A stretch of DNA of 64,000 bases from Sulfurospirillum barnesii SES-3 (GCF_000265295.1 NC_018002.1:2232001-2296000), one strand, 5' to 3'. Shown: positions 27,201 through 38,834, counted from the first letter of the stretch. Notes: generated by a model not told the origin, from the sequence alone. Translations and numbers: made by a program.

Positions 27201-27422
27201 TCAACCTCCACATACAGGAGGTAGTAAAGAGATTTTATCGTTTGAAGTAACAGGCATGTCTAGGGTACAAACCAGCGTATCATTAAGCGCTACCGCACAA
27301 ATAGCAAGCCACTCTTGAAGCTCTTTATCATCTTGAAAAAGGGTTTTAAGTTCAGTGAGATTTACAATATCCACTTCAATACTAGGACGACCAATGGGTC
27401 CTAAAAATTCAACTTTTGCCAC
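27201..27422 (-). CDS. moaD: Molybdopterin synthase sulfur carrier MoaD
   Basis: 73-aa ubiquitin-like sulfur carrier ending in the required diglycine (LLPPVCGG). It is thiocarboxylated and supplies sulfur to MoaE. First gene of moaD-moaE-moeA. Confidence 0.9.
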   Translation of the reverse strand: MAKVEFLGPIGRPSIEVDIVNLTELKTLFQDDKELQEWLAICAVALNDTLVCTLDMPVTSNDKISLLPPVCGG

Positions 27423-27454
27423 AATACATCCTTGATTTTTACATGTAAGACGTA

Positions 27455-27475
27455 TTGGAGGGCAAATCCCTCCAA
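27455..27475. terminator. Hairpin between nifU and moaD
   Basis: Stem TTGGAGGG / CCCTCCAA, loop CAAAT, just after the nifU stop on the minus strand. No long T run, so strength is uncertain. A repeat copy (TTACATGTAA at 27439) lies beside it. Confidence 0.5.
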
Positions 27476-27480
27476 CCGTT

Positions 27481-28470
27481 TTATATTGGTAATATTCGTA
27501 TATTTTTGCTTAATTTCTCTTGCAGTACGGCTTCAATTGCAAAAAGAGTGCCCGTAGAACTACTAGCACACCCACTACATGCACCCAAATAACGGATGTA
27601 AACATCGGTCATACCATCATCACCCTCTTTGATGTCAAGAATTTCAAGATTTCCACCATCCATCACAAGCATTGGACGAATGTTTTCATCAATGACGGCT
27701 TCGATTTGTTGGAATTTCTTAACCACCGTCAATTCTTCAAAAGCGATACTACTTCCACCTTCAACCTGCGCATTTGAAATGGCTAAAAGACGGTCATGTT
27801 CCATCTCTGCTCTGGTATCTTTGAGAATATCCACCAAATAATACTCTCTGTCCTCATGCCCACCAGGCTTCACACAGGATTTACAAAATGCACCTGCCTT
27901 AGTGTAGTTCGTAATCTCTTCCACCGTTGTTAGGTTATTAAGACGAATTACTTCTTTAATCGTTCCAAGGCTCACACGTGCACATTCGCACACGATGATT
28001 TCATCTTCAAACGAAGCTGCATCCACACCTTTAAATGAAGCTGCTGCTGCTTTAATGACATCATACGCCATAACAGAACAGTGCATTTTTTGCGGAGGAA
28101 CAGCAGGGATGTCAGGATTATCACGCATTGCTTTTTCAACGTCAATATTCGTAATTTTAACCGCTTCAGAAACCGTTTTGCCAATGCACAACTCTGCCAT
28201 CGTGTCAGAACTGGCAATGGCGGTACCACAGCCAAAACTTTTAAATTTCGCTGCTTTAATCACTTCTGTGGCTTCATCCACAATCCAATACAGCCTCACC
28301 GCATCGCCACAACTCTCTGCACCAAAATCTGCAATAATGAGCTTTCCGCCCATATTTTTAGCGTCTTCTTCGGTAAGTTGTCCCATATTTTTGGGGTTGT
28401 TCATCAAATCTTGTACTTTTTGGCTGTACTCCTCCCAAATAGAGCCGCCAATTAAACTATTTTTTCCCAT
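27481..28470 (-). CDS. nifU: NifU-type Fe-S cluster scaffold
   Basis: Three-part scaffold, 329 aa: N-terminal IscU-like domain (Cys in GAESCGDAV near 54, SFGCGTAIASSD near 79, MHCSVMA near 130), a central [2Fe-2S] ferredoxin-like Cys domain (VCECARVS near 160, CKSCVKPGG near 195) and the C-terminal Nfu domain with CSGC near 300. In Campylobacterota without nitrogenase the NIF-type pair is the general Fe-S assembly system. AAAGGAT precedes ATG. It follows nifS on the same strand. Confidence 0.93.
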   Translation of the reverse strand: MGKNSLIGGSIWEEYSQKVQDLMNNPKNMGQLTEEDAKNMGGKLIIADFGAESCGDAVRLYWIVDEATEVIKAAKFKSFGCGTAIASSDTMAELCIGKTVSEAVKITNIDVEKAMRDNPDIPAVPPQKMHCSVMAYDVIKAAAASFKGVDAASFEDEIIVCECARVSLGTIKEVIRLNNLTTVEEITNYTKAGAFCKSCVKPGGHEDREYYLVDILKDTRAEMEHDRLLAISNAQVEGGSSIAFEELTVVKKFQQIEAVIDENIRPMLVMDGGNLEILDIKEGDDGMTDVYIRYLGACSGCASSSTGTLFAIEAVLQEKLSKNIRILPI

Positions 28471-28513
28471 TTTTTATCCTTTAAAATCTTTACATGTAAA
28501 TGAAACTATTCTC

Positions 28514-29722
<1,209 letters not shown>

Positions 29723-29803
29723 CTATATAGGATAAAGTTTACCCTAATTAATTTCTGAATACTATTACTTTCTATATTAAAAAATACTAAAATAATTTCA
29801 CTA

Positions 29804-31108
29804 TCACGCAATGATTTGTTTTAGCTCATTAATCGTCACATCAAACGCAACGACCTCTTCGGGAGTTTGCTGTAAAAAACCATTCATTTTCTCTTTTTTC
29901 GCAATGGCCAAATCCAATTCTTTATCATTCCCTTTTTCATAGGCTCCAATACGAATTAAAACTTCATTCTCCTTCAAAATGGAATTTAAACGCTTAAAAC
30001 GCATCGCCGCTTTTTTATGATCCCCATCAATCACATCACCCATAACCCTTGAGGCACTGTTTTGAATATTAATTGGTGGGTAAATCCCATAATCGGTTAA
30101 TTCCCTGCTCAACACAATATGCCCATCTAAAATACTGCGTGATTGATCCGCAATCGGGTCACTTAAGTCGTCACCCTCAACCAAAACGGTAAAGAATGCC
30201 GTAATAGAACCTTTACCCTCTTCCTTACCCGCCCGCTCCATCAACTGTGGCAAAAGTGATAACACAGAGGGTGGATACCCTTTAGAAGTAGGCGGTTCAC
30301 CCAATGCTAGCCCAATCTCTCGTTGCGCCATGGCAAAACGGGTCACGGAGTCCATCATAAACAGAACATCTCTGCCTTGATTTTTGAAATACTCTGCCAC
30401 ACTCATCGCACTAAAAGCTCCATATTTACGCATTAAAGGTGAATCATCACTGGTTGCAACGATAATCACGGTGTTTTCCAGATTGCCACCCAAGTTTTTT
30501 TCAATAAACTCAGGTACCTCACGTCCACGCTCGCCAATGAGCGCCACCACTTTAATAGGCGCTTCAGAACCTCGTACAATCATCCCCATAAGCGTTGACT
30601 TACCCACGCCACTGCCTGCAAAAATGCCCATTTTTTGACCTTTCCCACAGGTAAGGAGCCCATCAATTGTCTTGACCCCTACACGGAATGGCTCTGTAAT
30701 CAACCCTCGCTTCATTGCATCAAGAGGTGCTTTCATAATGGGTGCTTGTGAACTTGCACCTATCGTTCCTTTGCCATCTTTTGGGCGAATAAACGGATCA
30801 ACCACTCGACCCAAAAGCTCTTCACCTACAGGAATCATCATCCCTTGTTCGCTAATAAAGACTTTATCACCAATTTTAAACCCTTCAATAAAGCCAAAAG
30901 GAGAGATAAAAAAAGCATTGCGATCTACCTCTGTAACCATACCTAATTCACTTTTTGGACTATCCAAAGAGACCAAATTAACAATATCACCAATACTCGG
31001 ACGAAGCCCACATGCTTCGATGGTGGTAGAGCTGATTTTGGTAATGGTACCAAACATAGGGGAGAGGCTTTTGGCTTGAAGTTTTGTTTTAAGACGGGAA
31101 AGGGGCAT
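29804..31108 (-). CDS. fliI: Flagellum-specific ATPase FliI
   Basis: ATPase of the flagellar type III export apparatus, cytosolic, 434 aa. Walker A GIFAGSGVGKSTL near 155-167, ALIGERGREVPEFIE near 185, and the Walker B region DVLFMMDSVTRFAMAQREIGLALGEPP near 240-265. The start shares a base with the folE stop (TAATG). The folE-fliI pair beside tig-clpP-def is the same order as in C. jejuni. Confidence 0.95.
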   Translation of the reverse strand: MPLSRLKTKLQAKSLSPMFGTITKISSTTIEACGLRPSIGDIVNLVSLDSPKSELGMVTEVDRNAFFISPFGFIEGFKIGDKVFISEQGMMIPVGEELLGRVVDPFIRPKDGKGTIGASSQAPIMKAPLDAMKRGLITEPFRVGVKTIDGLLTCGKGQKMGIFAGSGVGKSTLMGMIVRGSEAPIKVVALIGERGREVPEFIEKNLGGNLENTVIIVATSDDSPLMRKYGAFSAMSVAEYFKNQGRDVLFMMDSVTRFAMAQREIGLALGEPPTSKGYPPSVLSLLPQLMERAGKEEGKGSITAFFTVLVEGDDLSDPIADQSRSILDGHIVLSRELTDYGIYPPINIQNSASRVMGDVIDGDHKKAAMRFKRLNSILKENEVLIRIGAYEKGNDKELDLAIAKKEKMNGFLQQTPEEVVAFDVTINELKQIIA

Positions 31109-31683
31109 TAGTAGCGATTAGCCTGCGGTGCATTAATAATATCAAAAAACTCTTTTCTCGTATCTGCTTTTAAAAAGAGCCCACGCAATGCTGATGTGGT
31201 GGTATTGGAATGGGTCTTTTCAACCCCTCGCATCTCCATACACATGTGACGTGCCTGAATCACAACACCTACACCCTTAGGTGCGATGACATCATCAATC
31301 GCTTTGGCAATTTGTTCTGTGAGTTGTTCTTGAATTTGAAGACGACGTGCAAAAATATCAACCATACGAGGAATTTTTGAAAGACCCACCACTTTTCCAT
31401 CGGGAATATATGCAACATGCGCACGTCCAATAATTGGCAAAAGATGGTGCTCACACATCGAATAGAATTCAATATCTTTAATTAAAACCATTTGATTATT
31501 GTCACTCTCAAAAAGAGCCTCGCCTAAAACTTCATTGGGACTTTGATGATACCCTTGTGTCATATATTCGTATGCCTTAAAAACACGTGTTGGTGTCTTT
31601 AAAAGCCCTTCTCGCTCTGTATTTTCGCCTATAATTTCTAACATTGTTTTTACAGCTTGTTCAAACTCTTCTTTTCTGTGCAT
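31108..31683 (-). CDS. folE: GTP cyclohydrolase I
   Basis: First step of folate/pterin synthesis: GTP to dihydroneopterin triphosphate. 191 aa; zinc and catalytic segments [22 protein letters not shown] near 80 and [14 protein letters not shown] near 148, with Cys/His/Cys ligands. Length is usual. Divergent from tig across 128 bp. Confidence 0.95.
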   Translation of the reverse strand: MHRKEEFEQAVKTMLEIIGENTEREGLLKTPTRVFKAYEYMTQGYHQSPNEVLGEALFESDNNQMVLIKDIEFYSMCEHHLLPIIGRAHVAYIPDGKVVGLSKIPRMVDIFARRLQIQEQLTEQIAKAIDDVIAPKGVGVVIQARHMCMEMRGVEKTHSNTTTSALRGLFLKADTRKEFFDIINAPQANRY

Positions 31684-31811
31684 CGGGATTCACTTTCATT
31701 AAAATTAAGACGACATATTTTATCTCTATTTTGCTTTTTAATGGATAAAAAGCGACTTAAAAGCAATTTTTTGGTATATTTGAGCAAAATTTTAACTCGA
31801 AAAGGGATTTT

Positions 31812-33107
31812 ATGCAAATTAAAGTTAACCGTACCAATAGTGCCAATGCTGCTGTGGAAGCGACCATTTCACCTGCACTTTTACAAAAAAAAGAAGATAA
31901 GCTTGTTGCATCGGCTGCTTCAAATATGAAAGTGGATGGTTTTAGAAAAGGAAAGGTTCCTGCGCACGTCGTAAAAGCACGCTACGGCAAACAACTCAAA
32001 GATGATGCCCAAACAGAAGCACTTAGAGACCTTTATACCCAAGCATTAGCAGAGCTTAATGTCACAGCAGATTTAGTCGTAGGTGAGCCTAGCTTTTCTA
32101 AATTTGAAGAAAAAGAGGGTGGATTAGAGCTCATTATGAAACTCTCTTTCAAACCAAGTGTCAATGTGGAAGGATACAAAGAGTGTGTTCCTGAATACAA
32201 AGCACCAAAAGTTACTAAAAAAGAGATGAGTGAAAGACTTCAAAAAACATTAGCATTGATTGCAGATCTTAAAACGGTTGAAGAAAAAAGAGCCGTTAAA
32301 TCAGGTGATTTTGTTGTCATTGATTTTGAAGGCTTTTTAGACGGTGTTGCCTTTGAAGGTGGTAAAGCAGAAGGATATACATTAGAAATCGGAAGCAACT
32401 CTTTCATTCCAGGTTTTGAAGAAGGTATTGTGGGCATGAAAGCTGGCAAAGAAAAAGAGATTCAACTTACTTTCCCTGAAAATTATGGCAACAAAGACCT
32501 TGCAGGTAAACCAACCGTTTTTAAAGTCACCGTTAAAGAGATAAAAGTCAAAGATGTTCCTGAAACCCCAAGTGAAGAGATGATTAAAAAATTACTTCCA
32601 GGTGTTGAAAATGCTTCTTTGGAAGTATTAGAAGAACAAATTGAAACAGAAATTCGCAACGAAAAATTAGCAAAACTTTTCAATGAAGAAGTTAAGCCTC
32701 AATTTGTTGAGAATGTTTTAGCAAAAATTGCACTGGATCTTCCAGAGAACATTGTGGATCAAGAAATTGATCTTCAAATGAGAGGTGTTTTTGGCAAGAT
32801 GGATGAAGCAACTATTAAAGAGTATTCAGAAAACCCAGAAAAAATTAAAGAAAAAAGAGAAGAATTCAGAAACGATGCTGAAAAAAGCGTTAAATTAACC
32901 TTTATTGTTGATGAACTTGCACGTCAAGAAAACATTGTTGTAAACGACCAAGAAGTTCTTCAAATGATCTATTTTGAGGCAATGCAACAAGGTGCCAATC
33001 CAAAAGAATATTTAGAATTCTATCAAAAACAAGGTGTACTTCCAGCAATTAAAATGTCTATTATTGAAGAGAGACTCTTCAACCAACTTTTCACAAAAGG
33101 TAAGTAA
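31812..33107 (+). CDS. tig: Trigger factor
   Basis: Ribosome-associated chaperone and peptidyl-prolyl isomerase, 431 aa. N-terminal ribosome-binding signature [17 protein letters not shown] near 43-59 (usual FRxGKxP); FKBP domain about 155-245 ([31 protein letters not shown]); and a helical C-terminal chaperone arm. A -10-like TATATT lies about 40 bp upstream. The stop overlaps clpP's ATG. Confidence 0.95.
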   Translation: MQIKVNRTNSANAAVEATISPALLQKKEDKLVASAASNMKVDGFRKGKVPAHVVKARYGKQLKDDAQTEALRDLYTQALAELNVTADLVVGEPSFSKFEEKEGGLELIMKLSFKPSVNVEGYKECVPEYKAPKVTKKEMSERLQKTLALIADLKTVEEKRAVKSGDFVVIDFEGFLDGVAFEGGKAEGYTLEIGSNSFIPGFEEGIVGMKAGKEKEIQLTFPENYGNKDLAGKPTVFKVTVKEIKVKDVPETPSEEMIKKLLPGVENASLEVLEEQIETEIRNEKLAKLFNEEVKPQFVENVLAKIALDLPENIVDQEIDLQMRGVFGKMDEATIKEYSENPEKIKEKREEFRNDAEKSVKLTFIVDELARQENIVVNDQEVLQMIYFEAMQQGANPKEYLEFYQKQGVLPAIKMSIIEERLFNQLFTKGK

Positions 33108-33697
33108 TGAGCTATTATGTTCCTGTCGTTATCGAAAAAACAGGGCGAGGTGAGAGAAGTTATGATATTTACTCACGCCTTTTAAAAGATCGTATTATCA
33201 TGCTAAGTGGGGAGATTAATGATGCCGTGGCTTCTTCCATCGTAGCACAGTTGCTCTTCCTTGAGGCAGAAGATCCTGAAAAAGATATTTATCTCTACAT
33301 CAACTCTCCAGGTGGTGTGATTACCAGTGGTTTTAGTATTTACGATACGATGAATTACATCAAACCCGATATTAGTACGATCTGTATTGGTCAAGCTGCT
33401 TCCATGGGAGCATTTTTACTCAGTTCTGGCACCAAAGGGAAGCGCTATGCACTTCCTAATGCACGTATTATGATTCACCAACCCTTAGGTGGTGCACAAG
33501 GGCAAGCAACGGATATTGAAATTCAGGCTAAAGAAATTTTACGTATGAAACAGGTACTCAATGAGATTTTAGCTGCAAATTGTAATCAAAAATTGCCTAA
33601 AATTATTAAAGATACGGAACGTGACTTTTTTATGAGCGCAGAAGAGTCATGTACCTATGGTCTCATCGACAAAGTGCTTGATAAAAGTTTTAAATAA
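33107..33697 (+). CDS. clpP: ATP-dependent Clp protease proteolytic subunit
   Basis: Serine protease chamber subunit, 196 aa. Catalytic Ser in [11 protein letters not shown] near 98-102, His in [11 protein letters not shown] near 123, Asp near 172 ([12 protein letters not shown]). Typical length. Its ATG overlaps the tig stop by 1 bp; partner ATPases are not in the window. Confidence 0.95.
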   Translation: MSYYVPVVIEKTGRGERSYDIYSRLLKDRIIMLSGEINDAVASSIVAQLLFLEAEDPEKDIYLYINSPGGVITSGFSIYDTMNYIKPDISTICIGQAASMGAFLLSSGTKGKRYALPNARIMIHQPLGGAQGQATDIEIQAKEILRMKQVLNEILAANCNQKLPKIIKDTERDFFMSAEESCTYGLIDKVLDKSFK

Positions 33698-33720
33698 TTA
33701 ACATCATAAGAAGGTAAGCA

Positions 33721-34809
33721 ATGGTTCGTTTCAATAAAGAAAAAGGGAATGTGGGTGTATATAATATTGACACCAAAGATGATGTCATAGAACAAGCCCC
33801 CCCACCTATTCTCAAAGAGCCTGTTGTACCCTCTTCATCTAACAATGAACTTGATAAATTTGCAGCCCTTGTCTTAAAAGTAATGGGGGATGAAAGTATC
33901 CCTCCTACCCCCATTAATTTTCAAATTTATTTTGACAAACTCCTAGAAAGTAAACCTAGTGCATTTAAAAAGCGTATTAATGACTTCTTAGAACTTGAAA
34001 ACAACAACAATGATGAAAGTCACGCACGCATTGAGCAAGAGATTAAAGAAGGATTTGCTCAAGTTAAAAATATTATGCAAGTTGTCTCTACGGTCTACCG
34101 TAATCTTAATGTGATGCAAGACATTATTAAAAAACGCTCAACGCAACTTGAAACGAATCCTAGTTTCCTAGCAACTCAAAATATTATTTCTTCATTGGGC
34201 GAAGACTTGAAGAAGATGTTCGAACTTACTACCAAACAAATTGATTTACTCAAAGGGTATTATCAAAAAACAACAACTATTCTCCAAGAAGTCGATAGTC
34301 AATCGATTTTTGATGCAAAATTTGGTATTTATAATAGACGCTATCTTGTTAAATCGCTTAAAGATGAAATTAAACTGATTAAAACCTATGCACACCCTAG
34401 TACACTTGTATTGGCTCGAGTAAAAGAGAGTTCTTTAGAAAAAATTGCTAATAAACGTGAAAAAGATACCATCGTGCGTAACATTGCGAAACTCCTTCTT
34501 AAGACATCTCGCAGAAGTGATGTCGTGGCTCATTTTGGCGATGGTACACTGGCAATGATTTTAAAGCATACCGATTTAACTTCGGCCAAAAAAGCGTGTG
34601 ACCGTATCAGCGAGCTTGTCTATCAAACAAGCTTTTTCGTAGGAAGTTCAGAAATTGAAACCGATATAGAACTTGCTATTACCGCACTGGATACAGAGCA
34701 CAGCATAGAAGAATTTTTAGCATCTTCCCTTGAAGGCTTACCTAAAACAGGAAAAGAACTTGTGCCTTATATTGTCTGCACCCCCTTGCATGAAAGTGAG
34801 GCGCAATGA
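33721..34809 (+). CDS. Degenerate GGDEF-domain protein
   Basis: 362-aa cytosolic protein with an acidic N-terminus, a helical middle (about 90-200) and a C-terminal GGDEF-like domain (FGIYNRRYLVKSLKDEI ... CDRISELVYQTSF). The signature GGDEF is replaced by FGDGT (in VVAHFGDGTLAMIL near 280), so catalysis is unlikely; it may bind c-di-GMP/GTP or act as a scaffold (inference). It lies between clpP and def, where C. jejuni, as I recall, has nothing. A C7 run at 33797-33803 lies in codons 26-28. It overlaps def as ATGA. Confidence 0.75.
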   Translation: MVRFNKEKGNVGVYNIDTKDDVIEQAPPPILKEPVVPSSSNNELDKFAALVLKVMGDESIPPTPINFQIYFDKLLESKPSAFKKRINDFLELENNNNDESHARIEQEIKEGFAQVKNIMQVVSTVYRNLNVMQDIIKKRSTQLETNPSFLATQNIISSLGEDLKKMFELTTKQIDLLKGYYQKTTTILQEVDSQSIFDAKFGIYNRRYLVKSLKDEIKLIKTYAHPSTLVLARVKESSLEKIANKREKDTIVRNIAKLLLKTSRRSDVVAHFGDGTLAMILKHTDLTSAKKACDRISELVYQTSFFVGSSEIETDIELAITALDTEHSIEEFLASSLEGLPKTGKELVPYIVCTPLHESEAQ

Positions 34810-35321
34810 TTCGTGAGATTTTAGTTTATCCCAATAAAATACTCAGAGAAATCTCACGTGACGTCATACATTTTGATTTGAGTTTACATGAACTTTTAGA
34901 TGACATGTATGAAACGATGGTGGCAAAAGAGGGGATTGGACTTGCAGCCATTCAAATTGGTGTGCCACTCAATGTCCTTCTTATTAATTTAGTAGACGAA
35001 CAAGGGCTTCAAAAAAAAGAGAATCTTTACGAAATTATAAATCCTCTTATTGTTGAAAAAGATGGCTCTACTGTCTACCAAGAAGGGTGTTTAAGCGTCC
35101 CTGGGTATTACGATGAAGTAACCCGAGCAGAGCATATAAAACTTCGCTTTCATGACCGTATGGGCGTGATGCATGAAGAAGAGTTTAGTGAGTTAATGGC
35201 AATTGCGGTACAGCACGAAATGGATCATCTTAAAGGGCATCTTTTTATTGAAAAACTCTCCTATCTAAAACGTAAAAAATTTGAAAAAGAGTGGAAAAAA
35301 AAGTACAAAGCAGGTAAATAG
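34806..35321 (+). CDS. def: Peptide deformylase
   Basis: Removes the N-formyl group of nascent proteins. 171 aa; motif 1 GIGLAAIQIG near 43-52, motif 2 EGCLSVPG near 93-100 and motif 3 QHEMDH near 137-142 supply the metal ligands (Cys and two His) and catalytic Glu. Translationally coupled to the upstream GGDEF-like gene. Confidence 0.95.
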   Translation: MIREILVYPNKILREISRDVIHFDLSLHELLDDMYETMVAKEGIGLAAIQIGVPLNVLLINLVDEQGLQKKENLYEIINPLIVEKDGSTVYQEGCLSVPGYYDEVTRAEHIKLRFHDRMGVMHEEEFSELMAIAVQHEMDHLKGHLFIEKLSYLKRKKFEKEWKKKYKAGK

Positions 35322-35323
35322 TT

Positions 35324-36859
35324 GTGGAAGAAGCCGTTGAACTCTCCAGAGTGAAACATGCCAAATGTGCGACATTATACGGCAATAAAGCCCATGAAGT
35401 TGCCGTTGAGTCCACCCTGGTGAGAGCCCTTCCTGGCTTTAGTATTGTAGGCATGGCGGACCAATCCATTCAAGAATCTCGTGAGCGTATTAAATCTGCA
35501 CTTTCGAGCATTCGCTTTGAATTTCCCTCTCAAAAAATCACTATTAATCTCTCGCCCTCGGACTTGAAAAAAGAGGGAAGCCACTTTGATTTAGTCATTG
35601 CACTGCTTATTGCGATTCAAAAAGAGCGTTTTACATGTAAGGATTTTTTTATTTTTGGTGAATTAGGGCTGGATGGAAAAATTAAAAAAACCAATGCCAT
35701 TTTTCCCATTATTCTTTCCTTAGCAGCACACATCCCGAATCTTCGTGTTTTAGTACCAAACGCTCTACTTCCAAAAATCGAGCAAATCCCACATATTCAA
35801 GCCTTTGGTGTTGAAACCCTGCACGAGGCAGTTCTTTTTTTTAAAGAAAAACGCTATCAATCAGAACAAGCTAAACTAGTGCGCCCTTTGTGCGAAAACA
35901 GCCTTGACATCCAAGGAAAATCCTATTTCTACGCTAGCGAATTTCCTTTTGATTTTAGCGATGTATTAGGACAACACCGAGCCAAACGTGCCTTGATGAT
36001 TGCCGCTGCTGGGATGCATAACCTTCTGATGGAAGGAAGCCCTGGGTGTGGTAAAAGTATGAGTATTAAACGCTTACGCTATATTTTACCCCCTCAAAGT
36101 ATTGAGGAAATTTTAGAATCCAATGCCTACTATTCTTTGCACGAAGAGGAGCGTGAACTAAGCCCACTTCGCCCTTTTCGCTCTCCCCACCATACTTCCT
36201 CACGACCCTCTATTTTTGGGGGAGGAAGTACCCATGCCCAAGCGGGTGAAATTGCTTTAGCGCATAATGGTGTGCTTTTTTTTGATGAATTTCCTAACTT
36301 CTCAAAAGCGGTTTTAGAGAGTTTACGAGAGCCATTAGAAGATCACCGTGTGCTTATTTCTCGTGTCAATACCAAAATAAGTTACGCTACGAAATTTCTT
36401 TTTGCTGCGGCTCAAAACCCTTGCCCTTGTGGCAATCTTTTCAGCAAAACCCATGAATGCCGTTGCTCTGAAGTCGAAATCAATCGCTACAAAAACCGCA
36501 TTTCTGAACCCATTATGGATCGCATTGATCTGTACATTCAAATGAGTGAAGAGCACTCTAAAGAGCAAGGACTTAGCTCAAAAGAGATGTTTACACACAT
36601 CCTAGAAGCCTTTAAAATGCAAAAAAATCGTGGACAAAATGAACTCAATGGTAAACTGAACGAACAAGACACCCTACGTTTTTGCACACTTAATGATGAG
36701 GCGCAAGAGCGTTTAGAGATGGCACAAAACCATTTAGGGTTGAGCCAAAGAAGTGTGCATAAAGTCTTACGTATGGCTCGTACCATTGCCGATATGGCAC
36801 AAAGTGAGCGCATCCACCAAGAACACTTGCTTGAAGCTTTAAGTTTTCGTAAACGCTAG
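35324..36859 (+). CDS. comM: ComM/YifB-family Mg-chelatase-like AAA+ ATPase
   Basis: 511-aa protein of the ComM family. In naturally competent bacteria ComM is a branch-migration helicase for integrating taken-up DNA. N-terminal Lon-like ChlI domain (VRALPGFSIVGMADQSIQESRERIKSA, in parts); Walker A GSPGCGKSM near 237; Walker B GVLFFDEFPNF near 322; Cys-containing insert NPCPCGNLF...CRCS near 365-385; C-terminal MgChlI_C. Start GTG 35324 (AGGTAAATAG upstream); GTG 35351 is an alternative. Contains a repeat copy at 35630. Confidence 0.9.
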   Translation: MEEAVELSRVKHAKCATLYGNKAHEVAVESTLVRALPGFSIVGMADQSIQESRERIKSALSSIRFEFPSQKITINLSPSDLKKEGSHFDLVIALLIAIQKERFTCKDFFIFGELGLDGKIKKTNAIFPIILSLAAHIPNLRVLVPNALLPKIEQIPHIQAFGVETLHEAVLFFKEKRYQSEQAKLVRPLCENSLDIQGKSYFYASEFPFDFSDVLGQHRAKRALMIAAAGMHNLLMEGSPGCGKSMSIKRLRYILPPQSIEEILESNAYYSLHEEERELSPLRPFRSPHHTSSRPSIFGGGSTHAQAGEIALAHNGVLFFDEFPNFSKAVLESLREPLEDHRVLISRVNTKISYATKFLFAAAQNPCPCGNLFSKTHECRCSEVEINRYKNRISEPIMDRIDLYIQMSEEHSKEQGLSSKEMFTHILEAFKMQKNRGQNELNGKLNEQDTLRFCTLNDEAQERLEMAQNHLGLSQRSVHKVLRMARTIADMAQSERIHQEHLLEALSFRKR

Positions 36860-36867
36860 GAGACGCC

Positions 36868-38265
36868 ATGCATTACGCCTATGAAGAGACCCATACTTTG
36901 GATGAACGTTGTTACACACACTTTTCACTCAGCCCTGAAATTTTAATGGAACATGCAGGATTAGCCCTTGCTTCTGCAGTGAAAAAAAAGCTTACATGTA
37001 AAAAAAATGCCCTTTTTATCTGTGGCTCAGGAAATAATGGTGCAGATGGAATGGTTGCAGCACGTCTTTTACATGGAAAATTCAACGTCGCACTCTATCT
37101 TCCATCGCAGGTAAAATCCCCTCTGGCACAGCTTCAACTGGAGCGTGCAAAAAAGCTAGGTGTACCTATTGTTGAGACGTTAATAGATGCCGATGTTTAC
37201 GTCGATGCCCTCTTTGGCTCAGGGCTGAATCGTCCTTTGGAGAGCGTTACATGTAAGCTACTTGAAGCACTGAACACCCAAAAAGGCTACAAAATTGCCT
37301 GCGATATTCCCAGTGGTATTCTAAATGACCTCACGCTGAGTTCTACCATTTTTCATGCCCATGAAACGATTGTGATGGGCGCTTTAAAACTTTGCCTTCT
37401 CAATGACACCCTAAAAGATGCGGTAGGGAAAATCCGTGTTGCCTCTTTAGGCATAACACGCAAAGCCTATGAAGTGCCCTCACCTTTTTTTGTGTTACAG
37501 AAAAAAGACCTCAAACTCCCTTTTCGTACTCAAAAAAATAGCAACAAAGGCTCTTTTGGTCATGTAGCGATTCTTCAAGGCACGAAAGAAGGGGCTGCCC
37601 ATTTAGCAGGTATAGGCGCTTTTCATTTTGGTGCAGGATTGGTCAGTCTTATTGGTGAAAAAATAAAAAAACTTCCCGTCTATCTTATGCACACGCCCAC
37701 GCTTCCCAAAAATGCTTCGGTCATTTTAGCAGGTATGGGGCTGGAAATGCCTTTTGATGCAACATGGGTCAAACATCTTTTGCTTTCAAACGATTTACCG
37801 CTTGTCATTGATGCATCCTTATGTCACCATGAACTCATAGTAGAGCTTTTAAACTCTCAAAAACCACTCGTCCTCACACCCCATCCCAAAGAATTTAGCT
37901 CTATTTTATCCTTTACATGTAAAGAAAAAATACGTGTTGAAGAGATTCAATCTAACCGCTTCTTCTATGCAAAACAATTTAGTGAAATATTCCCCCATGT
38001 GGTTTTAGTGCTCAAGGGAGCAAACACGATCATTGCGCACAAGGGTGAACTTTTTATCAATACCTATGGCACGCCCTCCCTTGCTAAAGGAGGCAGTGGC
38101 GATGTTTTAGCGGGAATGATTGGTGCCTTGATTGCACAAGGTTATTCCCTAAAAGATGCTGCCATTCACGCCTCTTTAGCGCATGCTCTCGTTTCGAAAA
38201 AACTTACATGTAATAATTTTGCACTTACCCCGCTTGATATTTGTAAAGGTCTTAAATGCTTATAA
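36868..38265 (+). CDS. nnr: Bifunctional NAD(P)H-hydrate epimerase / ADP-dependent dehydratase
   Basis: Repairs hydrated NADH/NADPH. 465 aa: N-terminal YjeF_N epimerase domain (ICGSGNNGADGMVAARLL near 50-67, DALFGSGLNRPL near 112) and C-terminal ribokinase-like dehydratase domain (LVLTPHPKEFS near 330, YGTPSLAKGGSGDVLAGMIGAL near 402-423). GGAGACGCC precedes ATG. It carries four TTACATGTAA copies (36992, 37248, 37913, 38204), the densest of any gene here; three are read as TCK and one as TCN. Confidence 0.92.
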   Translation: MHYAYEETHTLDERCYTHFSLSPEILMEHAGLALASAVKKKLTCKKNALFICGSGNNGADGMVAARLLHGKFNVALYLPSQVKSPLAQLQLERAKKLGVPIVETLIDADVYVDALFGSGLNRPLESVTCKLLEALNTQKGYKIACDIPSGILNDLTLSSTIFHAHETIVMGALKLCLLNDTLKDAVGKIRVASLGITRKAYEVPSPFFVLQKKDLKLPFRTQKNSNKGSFGHVAILQGTKEGAAHLAGIGAFHFGAGLVSLIGEKIKKLPVYLMHTPTLPKNASVILAGMGLEMPFDATWVKHLLLSNDLPLVIDASLCHHELIVELLNSQKPLVLTPHPKEFSSILSFTCKEKIRVEEIQSNRFFYAKQFSEIFPHVVLVLKGANTIIAHKGELFINTYGTPSLAKGGSGDVLAGMIGALIAQGYSLKDAAIHASLAHALVSKKLTCNNFALTPLDICKGLKCL

Positions 38266-38834
38266 AAAAAATCGCTATTCTCTTTAGTGGAACAGGCAGT
38301 AACCTTGAAAAACTGCTTGAATTTCTCTATCAAACCTCTTTTGAACACGCCAAAATAGAAGTTGCCCTCACCATTTGCAATCGCCCTGACGCACAAGGTA
38401 TTGAAAAAGCCAGACGTTTTGGTCTTGAACCATTGATTATCGACCATACACGCTATGCTAGCCGTGAAGCCTTTGATGAAGCTCTGGTGGAAGCTATCGC
38501 CCAAAGTGGTGCTGAACTGACCGTTTTAGCAGGCTTTATGCGTATTTTAACCCCCATTTTTACACGTCATGTGAAAGCCATCAACCTACACCCCTCTTTG
38601 CTTCCCCTTTTTAAAGGTGGCAATGCGATACAAGAGAGTTTTGATTCTCCCATGAAAGTTGCTGGCATTAGTGTGCATTATGTCAGTGAAGAGCTTGATG
38701 GCGGTGACATCATCGCACAACGCTGTTTTACAAAATATGAGGGTATGAGTTTTGAAGCGTTTGAAAATAAAATTCACGCACTAGAGCACGAGCTTTTACC
38801 GCAAACTGTCAAAAACTTACTCGATAAAAAATAA
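38256..38834 (+). CDS. purN: Phosphoribosylglycinamide formyltransferase
   Basis: 10-formyl-THF-dependent step of purine synthesis. 192 aa; GAR-binding SGTGSNLEKLL at 10-20, ICNRPDAQGIEKA, catalytic segment INLHPSLLPLFKGGNAI near 109-125 (Asn and His), and HYVSEELDGGDIIAQ near 140 with the catalytic Asp. Overlaps nnr by 10 bp. Confidence 0.94.
   Translation: MLIKKIAILFSGTGSNLEKLLEFLYQTSFEHAKIEVALTICNRPDAQGIEKARRFGLEPLIIDHTRYASREAFDEALVEAIAQSGAELTVLAGFMRILTPIFTRHVKAINLHPSLLPLFKGGNAIQESFDSPMKVAGISVHYVSEELDGGDIIAQRCFTKYEGMSFEAFENKIHALEHELLPQTVKNLLDKK

Noticed and set aside
33797-33803. C7 tract as a proven phase-variable switch
   Set aside because: Seven bases is at the lower limit and it also encodes Pro codons; noted only as a point to check.
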